Of a DNA stretch of 64,000 bases, positions 56,257 through 64,000 are shown one piece after another. This DNA comes from Apophysomyces variabilis (lineage: Eukaryota > Mucoromycota > Mucoromycetes > Mucorales > Mucoraceae): positions 2,124,631 through 2,188,630 of the forward strand of contig MZZL01000408.1 in NCBI GenBank assembly GCA_002749535.1. Reading direction: 5' to 3'. The position numbers and the translations under genes are program-made. Position 1 is the first letter of the stretch; each line of letters opens with the position of its first letter. The notes under the pieces were generated by a model. The model was not told the origin of the DNA, made no database searches, and saw only the letters and a list, made by a program, of their open reading frames with translations.

Positions 56257-58760
56257 CGTTTTCAGCAACATTGTAATAGCACGGCCTATGGCAAACGTTG
56301 CTTTCTACTTATGAAAAAGGAATATGTAAGTATAACGGGTGAGGTTGATGAAGCGCTGTGTGGAGATGTGAGTCAGGAATCGTATAGACCGTTTTGACGG
56401 TATCAGGAAACGTGAGGATCCTGAGATTTCAGGATCCATCTTTATGTACAACGTCTGTGCGCGGAGAGTAAATGTACTAATAGGGTATAACAGGAGTGGG
56501 TCATGACTTAGGTCACCAGTCAAATTGTGACCAGACTGAGATACTCAACAAGACCGGCCATGTTCCAGGGATCGTACATTTTCAAAAACTCTCTCTTCAC
56601 AGTATCTCTGTGTGTGTCACTTCCACCTAAATCTAAATTCAGATAAGGTTAGGTGTATAAGGTTAAAAAAATATATAAAGAAAAGGGAACATAACAACAG
56701 GAATCCAAAGCAGACAACTGTGGATAAACTAATGATAATGTGAGCTTCATTCACCATTGTCTTCTTAATCTTCTTGGAGAAAAAAAGAAATGGAAGCTAA
56801 AAAACAAAGAGAAAGAACAGATCGAATTCAAACTATAGTAAGCTTCTGTTTGAATGGGTTATCTATTTAGCATTCGGTTAATCTGTAGTATAGCGTTTCT
56901 TCCACACACATGCCTATTGTCGTGTGCCAGCAAGAATTTGCAACACATCGCTGCCCTTATTAAACGCAAAATGGAATCAAATCATCAGTAGTTCGGGCTT
57001 TCAGTCATATACATTGACACTGATAAGCGAGGTGTTAAGCTTTTTAAATACCTTTTACAAAGTACCATAGCTTCACATAATCAGAAATCTGGAAGCTGGC
57101 CGTATTTGGTTCTTTGAACTTGGAGAAAATCTCCTAGTTAAAGTTAAGTTTTTATTGACTTAGATAAGACAGTGTAGTAATGGCGGGGATATATCAACGA
57201 ACCGGGTACGTTTTCCCCAAAATGGCTGTTCTTTATATAAAGATTGTAAATGTACTTCTTTTCCTTTCCTTTTTCCTTAAAAGTTTTTGATAACTAGATC
57301 TTTAAAAGGCTAGTGAAGCACTACATCGAACGTTCCAAATATTATCGTTCAACAGCAGTGCCTCCGAAGCATGTACCCCAGACTAACAGCAGGAAGATAT
57401 CCCTCTAACGGTTGCAAGCAGTAGTGCTGATGCTATTGAGCCTGCATTATAGGAGTCGATTCAAAACTGTATGCGGGACCATGAAGTTGTGGTGCATGCA
57501 TTGGGTTTGAAAACGGAGATGCAGAGCTCTAACACAAAAGCGCAATATAAATCGAAACAGAAAGCAATTCATTATAACGTGCTTACTATTTCATTCTTTA
57601 TTTAAACCGTAGGACGCATTTTCTTGCTGAATTTTCTGTAGGTCTATCGTAGCGGTCAGCAGTACGCAGATGGTCACATCGTAATCAAGGCAAAACTTAG
57701 TCTTGACGAAGTGGTTTCCATACAAGGATATCCCAAAGAAAACGACGGTACACCTTAGCAATTTGGACATTTTACGGGGGATTCGTACGTAAAAGTTGAT
57801 TGCCGTCTTTACTTTACTCAAACAGCGTTGAGATTACACTCACATCGGCATTCTTATGGGAAGGACTTGAAGATGTGGCAGCAGAGTAAAAATCACCCAC
57901 AAGTCTATGAGAAAAAATACAATTACATCGACCGTTGATGGGGGCAATCCAAAAAGATTATACATGTGAAGTACCGCTCAATTTGTCCATGTATTACCTT
58001 TATGTAAACACGGAGGCGCGTTTACGCAACTGTATGAGATTTCTGTTGCAATGTACGATGTTACTGCGAACAGAGGCCACGCGATTTCTGGAGCATGCAG
58101 GTCTTTGATTTTGAGATGGAAGGGTACAGCAAGTGCCCGGCTTTTATCGATCTTTTGATGCAAGGCTAAATCAACCCAACCAACTGGAGCAATTATGCGG
58201 CCTGTATCCGACACAAAGACATTTAATTGTGTGCCTTTTCTGCTCTCGTACTTTGTTTTTTTCTTTCGCTGATACGTTGCAAGCGAACCTTTTCCATCTT
58301 TTTCCATGAACCAAGATTGGTTGGATATAAAGGTAGTAAAAGGTAAGGAATAAAAGTGGGAGTGCGATCATGAATATTCAAGTCAGCTTAACCTTTATCC
58401 CTTGCTTCCCTGTGATTTTCTTTATTCGTATTGCCGCTTCTTTCTCAATAGCAATCACTATAACCTAGGTTCTTTATACTTTGTATCCTTGGTCTTTCCC
58501 TTCTTTGCCAACCGTTATAAAGACTTGTCCATTTTTTCTCTGTTGTCCGAATCGAATTTTTCTCGTTATCTTCTTTCTCCTTTTCAACTACATGAGAGCT
58601 AGCCACGATAAATAAAGTGATAAAGTTTCAGTTTTTTTTATCAGAAAAGTTCGCAGTCCAATCTGTCAAGTGAAAATTGGACAACAGTTCAGAGAACAAT
58701 TCGCATATCACCTTTCCGTTCTACTTTTGAGAACTAGATCCAACATTTCTTGTATTTTTT

Positions 58761-61700
58761 ATGAACGAAATACAATTACCTACACCACGCGGTAGCGCCA
58801 GAAGAAAAAGGAAAAGGCAAACAGAGCCTCAGATATCCTACGATCAAGCCAAAAATACCTTGCTTGGAGTACTTTTACAGAAGTTGAAGAGTACTATAGC
58901 AAACGAACTGTGGAAAAATGAGACAAAAAATTCTAGAAAAACAAAGAAAGGAAAACAGTCTGCCAAAACAAAAGAAAAGAGACTGAAGGCTCAAGAAAAA
59001 AGGATGGATCGTTTGCGACAAGCTCTTGAAAAAGCAGACAGAATCCCTCGAGGAAGTTTTGAGGAAGCAGACAAAAAAGCGGGCGTCCCTAAAGGGACAA
59101 TAGAGAAACAGATACGTTCTAGACTCTCGTCGTCCCATAAAACAGGCGAATTTTGGAGACAATGCGCGGTCGATAACTTCGATGATGTCTTGGCTGTGGT
59201 CAAAGCTGAAGGAAAGCAGAACAGACCCAAAAAGAAAGATGAAGACTCGGATAACCTTTTCAGGACATGTACAGTTCCTTTGAAATCCGTACTGCGGCCG
59301 GATCTTGACGAAAATCTGAAAAGGATTTTTATGCACACGGTAGAGTCGACGTCCGTGCAAATGACGGATTATGTGTCCGACTTGGCAACTGTTGTACGTG
59401 CTACCATGTTGAAATACGTGTCAGTTTCCTTGTCTCTAGACCCAGCATCAGGTTCAGTGAAAGCTGAATTGGACCAAACATCAACTGGCTTCGATATCCG
59501 TACAGTTGTACCCAAAGAAAAATTACGTGACGAAAGTATGCTGGTAGATGACTATTTTGTACCTGTAGCCCGAATGCCAGATAATCTTTCGCAGTTTCTT
59601 GACGAGATGCCAGGCAGGCGAAACAACGATCTACTTTCCATGTTCAATGAGAACCATATCCAATTTCTGCACGGGTTATATTTTGGCACAAAAGGAAACG
59701 TGAGCAAAGAAAAACACTACTTATGGATGCAGTTCCATGATCAAACTCTTGACAATCAGCCTGCAATTCCCGATGGTCTTTGCAGGACGTCGCATTTTTA
59801 CATGAAGCAATTTTCGACGAATTTAAAGAATATGTGGGCAGGATCTCTTTACAACAGAAGCATGAATCACTTATTGCGTGTTCTACTCCGTGTTAATCTT
59901 GCACCAAGGCGTGAAGAAAAAGTACGAGAAATCAGAGAGAAGGCAAAACTAGCAAGAGAAAAAGAAATCGAGCAGCAACAAGTGATCAAGTACCAATATC
60001 GGAAAAAAGCTATCAAAAGGAAATTAAAAAACGAGAAAAAGCAATTGCGAAACTTGAAGAAGCAGATCGAGCAGGAAGAAGAAGATGATATCTTGGTAAG
60101 GCTAGCCACGCGTGCGGCGACGTGTGCTGAGGCGATCGAACGGCTCGAAAATCAATTGCTGGCGCGATCGGAGTCCAGGTCCAACCCAAAATCAATAAAA
60201 GTAGAGCAAATGAACAACCGAGCGTCGGTTACAAAAGAAGAGGTAAACTTCATTATTGATTAGGATATATGCTTACGTGGCAAAATAGGAGCAGCAAGCG
60301 AAGATTTTGATATCCCTCGGTGAAACACACATCGGTGTGTTCGAACAAATAGAAGAAGAACTGGAGGAGGAGGAGAAGGAGGAGACAAGTGAGCCAAGCA
60401 GGCGAAAGCTCGGTATCCTGCAAGCTATTACCAAAGCCCTCCTACAGTCAGATAAGATCAGCGGCCATGTAACAGTGGAAGATGTGCTAGCTACCTCTCA
60501 TGCGGACGATGCATTTTCTCCTCAAGAAATCGATACCGTGGTGAATATCGCAAACGCATTAAGGCCGTACGTCATTAGGGGACAAATTGCTCCTTGTATA
60601 CCGCTGCGTCTCAATTTCGTAGTATTGGCGAACGCTTTGCTCTGTTCGATTGGATATCAAGAGTTCACTGCTTCGATATGTCCCACAATCAGCCCTGCTT
60701 CTGTTCACGCACTACCACTAGATGCAGTAGCCATGTATGAAATGTTTGGGTCAAGCTATGCCCAGCTTGATATTTACAAGGCAGACGGCTCAGTGTTCAC
60801 AAACAGAGACGAAGCAATAGCAGAAAAGCGAACAGTGATTGGATCGTTTTTCAACGTAGAGGCTATTGAAAAAACATGCAAGGAGCGTGGGTTGGTACCA
60901 CGCTGGCGCATCACAGTAACTCCGCAGAAAACAGCAATTATTGATGGTAACGTTTGTGAACAAAGAAGACCCATAGAATCACGGTACGAGGCGAGACGAA
61001 AGAAGTATTATAGGAAAAAGGAACCCTACGTCCAAGAGCCGAGCATCGAACAACAAAGCACGCCTGAGTTAGCAAAGACTCTCGATGATACAAAGAAGGA
61101 TGTAAAAACTCTTGAAACGTTGAAATGTCAACACACCAAGCTTGTGAAAGAAGCCACGAAGTTAGTTGCAGGTTTGCGCTCTAGCTATCAGGAAAATCAA
61201 GCTATTTGTCAAAAGCGCATAAGGGACAAAAGAAAGGCAGACAAACATGAAAACGTTACTGAAAAGGAAGCAGCATATCAACAGCAGAAACTGAGCTATG
61301 AAGCTTTAAAAGCTGCAAAATTGAACTGGTCAAACCAACAAATGGCTTTGAATCAAGTACACGATCGGTTAGCAAATGCAAGACGGAAGAAGTACAAGTT
61401 GGAACAGGTAACGTTGAATACAAACTTGCATCAACATAAAAGCGTATATTAATATACAGAATCGTACAGTTGGTGAAAGCGCATCAAAAGAAAAAAGGTA
61501 AAAGTCCTGCTGGCAGAAAAGAGAGAAAAAGCAAAGGAGGAGAAGACGAGAAAATGGAGGAAGCAGACGGTGATGAAGAAGATACCAAATACAAAAAAGA
61601 AAAGGAGAAAAAGAAGGACAAGCACAACGACAATAACGACGAGGAAAATGAGGAGGAGGATGAGGAGGAGGAGGAGGATAGCCTGTGCAGACCCCAAAGT

Positions 61701-62831
61701 GGGAGACGCCCCGGCTGTGAAGACAGCGTAGGCCGACTAGACCTTGGGCCACTTTTAGAAGATCAGAACAATGTACTAACGTTCAGTGGCACTGATTACG
61801 GTTTGCAAGTGCTGTCGACTACAGTGCCTATTACGAGACAAAGAGCAGATTTCCATTTACAGCTTTACAATCGATATTCGATGCTGGGTGTCAATAACGT
61901 CAATGATCACGATGATGATATCGATGTCTCTCCTACTAACATGCTCCAGCTACCAAAGCCGATACGTATCACGGCAAAATCGCTCGATGAAAAAACACTT
62001 GCAAGGACATTCCGCAAGAAACGGGAGCGACGAAAGAAGGTAAATAAGCCAGCTACAATATGTTGTGCTTATGTGATAATTGCCACAGTCGAATACAGAG
62101 GTTCTTGCAGCCGAAGAGCAATTGAAAGAAGCCTCGATGGAGAAAGCTATGTCAGTCCAAGATATTATTCGTTGTCAAAAGGTAATCGTTAGTCTTTTTT
62201 GGACAACTATCGATAACATACACATTTATAGATTGGTCGGAGCTGTAGAAAGACGCTCAGGGATTTTTACCATTCAAACAGGTGGCACAAAGAAAAGGTG
62301 ATACAAGATCTCTACAAGGAGAGAATATACGATAGAGTGGCTGCAAACGAGAGAAGAAAGATCGCGATGGAAGCGGGGCCACATGATAGCGGAAGGAGGG
62401 TAATACCAGTTATGGCGATTGGCACCCAAGGGACGTGTGTTGGGTCCAGATTGAAAGGCCATCCTAAGCGTGGAGGCAAATGGTTACGGGCGAGACACCG
62501 TAGGTACACCCCAGTGGCAATGACAGATGAGCATCGTAGCTCGCAAACATGCGTATTCTGTTTTCAGAAGATAATTCACCCAAAAGGGCGTCGTTACAAG
62601 GAAATTAAATGGCGTACTATGAATGGAAGCTCGCGCTGCGTCAACTCGAAGTGTGTTACTTTTAAAGCAGGGCGTACGACTCAAAATCGGGACGTTCAAG
62701 CCGCCGTGGCCATCGGACTAGCGGCGATCAGCAACCTATTTTCTGCAGAGAGGATAACGTTGCCACCATTTGATCCCAGCCATTTTGACGCTGGAATATC
62801 CAATATTGCCGATACCACCGTTCAAAGGTAA
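58761..62831 (+). CDS. Fanzor/TnpB-like RNA-guided nuclease candidate, apparently intact (copy 2)
   Basis: Five exons, all junctions phase 0: 58761–60242, 60289–61407, 61470–62039, 62089–62181 and 62232–62831, giving about 1287 aa. The N-terminus is basic (ARRKRKRQ, likely nuclear signal). The middle has coiled coils and an acidic run (residues about 920–940). RuvC-I is LTFSGTDYGLQ (D976). Then come KGHPKRGGKWLRARHRRY and MTDEHRSSQTC, where E1188 fits the shifted RuvC-II glutamate known in Fanzors. The zinc ribbon is CVFC and CVNSKC, and RuvC-III is QNRDVQAAVAIGL (D1242). This order (DEHRSSQTC, zinc ribbon, NRDVQAA) is the OrfB_Zn_ribbon/TnpB hallmark. Fanzors are eukaryotic TnpB homologues, some shown to cut DNA guided by an RNA from the gene's 3' end. 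It is longer than most family members. No partner transposase was found. Confidence 0.8.
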
Positions 62832-63139
62832 CCGACATATTTAAAGTGTGGCAGCTTTAACAGCTAATATATCTTTACTATAGGTGCGTACAGTCGTCTT
62901 CAGAAAGCCACCATACTGGTAGGTGTTACTGTTAGTTATCTGCACAAGTAATTTGCTTATTTTATAAACAGGATGCGAAGGCCGGCATCCGTCGCTATGA
63001 CGGACATATAACAGGTTTCTTTTTTTAAATTCAGTCTCATTGTGTGACTCACAACAATGCCTATTATAGGAATTTGTTATACTAATAAATGAAGTACAAA
63101 GGCCGATCCGCACAAAAGGTCATAAAGACCTATCTGCAG
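62832..63139. other. 3' flank of the Fanzor gene
   Basis: Holds two adjacent perfect short hairpins (listed separately) and otherwise no coding signal. In TnpB/Fanzor loci this is where the guide RNA scaffold and element right end would lie. Confidence 0.4.
62971..63004 (+). ncRNA. Candidate structured RNA: two adjacent hairpins 3' of Fanzor
   Basis: GGATGC (62971–62976) pairs with GCATCC (62985–62990) around an eight-base loop. TCCGTC (62988–62993) pairs with GACGGA (62999–63004) around GCTAT. The two stems overlap by three bases, so they would be alternatives or part of one fold. Position 140 bp after the Fanzor stop resembles omega/fRNA placement. Chance pairing is quite possible. Confidence 0.25.
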
Positions 63140-63900
63140 CATGGACTGCTACAAACATTGTACTCGTATGGAGCAAAGTTACCAAAGTTTTCTAAACAAG
63201 GCCTTGATATGCATGAGCTCATAGTATCCATCAATACATCCGTTACTCAACAATCGACTTGGGAAGTGTTCAAAGCACTACCACTCGTGCACAAACTCCT
63301 ACTCGATGCCCTCGATCAAAACTTGGATGATATACTCCGGTCGCTCTGCATGCAATCTTTTTTCTTACCTTGTCTGCGGCATGGTCATTTCACCATGTGT
63401 TCCTTTATTTTACCATGCTCCGGTCCATTTGAGGCTGACATGAAAAGCAGATTCGCCAATAAAGATACAATTGCTCGTAAGATTCATGTCGGTTTTTCTC
63501 ATTTCAGTTGATCAGTCGTATCGTCCTTTTATTTTCTTGAGACTATTTCTTTCTTTACAGTGCAAATGTGCTTTTTTGAACGTGATGTTGCAGTGATTGT
63601 GTACGAATTTTGTACAGGGTGGAGTCAGAGACCTTGAAACGATCAAATTGTTCCGTGAGGCTTTTCATCATTAGATCCAAGGTGATGGACGCGTTATCGT
63701 CAATGAAAGCCGTCAATTGTTGCCGATGTGTTTCATTCAACAGTCTTGGTCTGCCAACACCTGCCTCTGGCGCTTTGCGCGGCTGGATACTGTCGCTTGT
63801 GTCGTTTTCATCCTTTTTTACCCAATTATCAACTGTCAAGCGCGGTATGCCAGGCTTGGCACCGGCTATGCCAGCTGAGAGCTGCTTTTCATGTTAAAGA
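63140..63900 (-). pseudogene. Tc1/IS630-like transposase relic
   Basis: On the minus strand the N-terminal part reads AGIAGAKPGIPRLTVDNWVK and GVGRPRLLNETHRQQL, then DSTLYKIRTQS: a bipartite helix-turn-helix of Tc1/IS630 transposases. After a frame change near 63590 it continues HCNITFKKAHLHCKERN, then CIFIGESAFHVSLKWTGAW. The last block is the first catalytic strand, where the family has IDES; here Asp is Gly. Stops follow (TGAW-stop) and later blocks are faint. Dead. It differs from the 44.6 kb relic, which keeps only the other end. The upstream start may lie just outside 63900. Confidence 0.75.
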
Positions 63901-64000
63901 AAAAAAAGAACTGCTCCTTCTGCTTATCTGCGTACGAGTTATATGTCCTCTTATGTGTGTTGGCAGTGCTGGTTGTTGTCGCGCTGCTTACTGCCTCATT

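Larger units (their letters stand above)
54371..58760. other. 4.4 kb interval with only small doubtful ORFs
   Basis: Besides the two small ORFs listed separately, minus-strand stretches at 58371–57978 and 57821–57591 look like coding sequence (for example VGWVDLALHQKIDKSRALAV and GNHFVKTKFCLDYDVTICV) but belong to different frames and no family I recognise. The final 150 bp before 58761 is the Fanzor 5' region. Confidence 0.4.

Noticed and set aside
57978..58307. Retroviral-type aspartic protease (SDTGRIIAPVG)
   Set aside because: Only a short DTG resemblance, no second motif, and no neighbouring RT or integrase.
60307..60330. Separate gene start near 60307 or 61470, splitting the Fanzor locus into several genes
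   Set aside because: No ATG at those places, and GT–AG introns join all parts in phase 0; the decayed copy has the same order.
63089..63511. A 140-codon plus-strand frame
   Set aside because: It is antisense to the Tc1-like transposase relic, which has recognisable family blocks.
1..64000. CRISPR arrays, tRNA and rRNA genes
   Set aside because: I found no regularly spaced direct repeats, no convincing cloverleaf with a GGTTCGAAT-type arm in context, and no rRNA blocks; a GGTTCGAAT match near 5069 is inside the RhoGAP exon.

Overview
The window looks like nuclear DNA of a filamentous fungus, most likely an early-diverging (Mucoromycota, probably Mucorales) species. The evidence is short GT–AG introns (about 37–165 nt) in almost every gene, fungal housekeeping genes (chitin-synthase chaperone CHS7, hexokinase, TIM21, GOS1, GLO3, BRO1), and a load of DIRS, LINE, Tc1/IS630-like and Fanzor elements. 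Species was not determined. All exon models were built by hand from splice signals and reading phase; in every named host gene the phases close exactly.

Layout. 0.7–5.5 kb: MFS hexose transporter and a RhoGAP, both on the minus strand. 8.2–13.9 kb: BRO1-type ESCRT protein and a heterotrimeric G-protein alpha subunit. 17.6–18.6 kb: a type II membrane glycosyltransferase. 18.7–22.1 kb: a transposon graveyard (LINE relic, hAT-like non-autonomous element, zinc-ribbon relic). 22.6–23.9 kb: CHS7. 25.6–28.5 kb: decayed Fanzor/TnpB-like gene. 28.8–42.5 kb: GLO3-type ArfGAP, coiled-coil/PB1 protein, TIM21, hexokinase, an unrecognised polyQ protein, GOS1. 42.5–51 kb: repeat-rich, with an apparently intact DIRS retroelement nested inside an older inverted-repeat element. 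51.6–54.4 kb: TBC-domain RabGAP. 58.8–62.8 kb: an apparently intact five-exon Fanzor/TnpB-like RuvC nuclease gene. 63.1–63.9 kb: Tc1-like transposase relic.

How the genes fit together. There are no operons. Several host genes share a membrane-traffic and cell-wall theme (BRO1, GLO3, GOS1, TBC RabGAP, CHS7, RhoGAP, glycosyltransferase), but this may be coincidence.

Most interesting content. (1) Two divergent Fanzor-type genes lie in the same window: one intact with candidate RuvC residues D976/E1188/D1242, and one decayed with the first aspartate changed to asparagine; three introns sit at equivalent places in both. (2) A four-copy inverted-repeat family carries what looks like a complete spliceosomal intron (donor, TACTAAC-like branch site, TTTTAG acceptor) in its loop; one copy abuts the 3' end of the decayed Fanzor. 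(3) The DIRS element has textbook split-direct/inverted ends and an internal complementary region, and its empty target site can be read from sister repeats in the same window.
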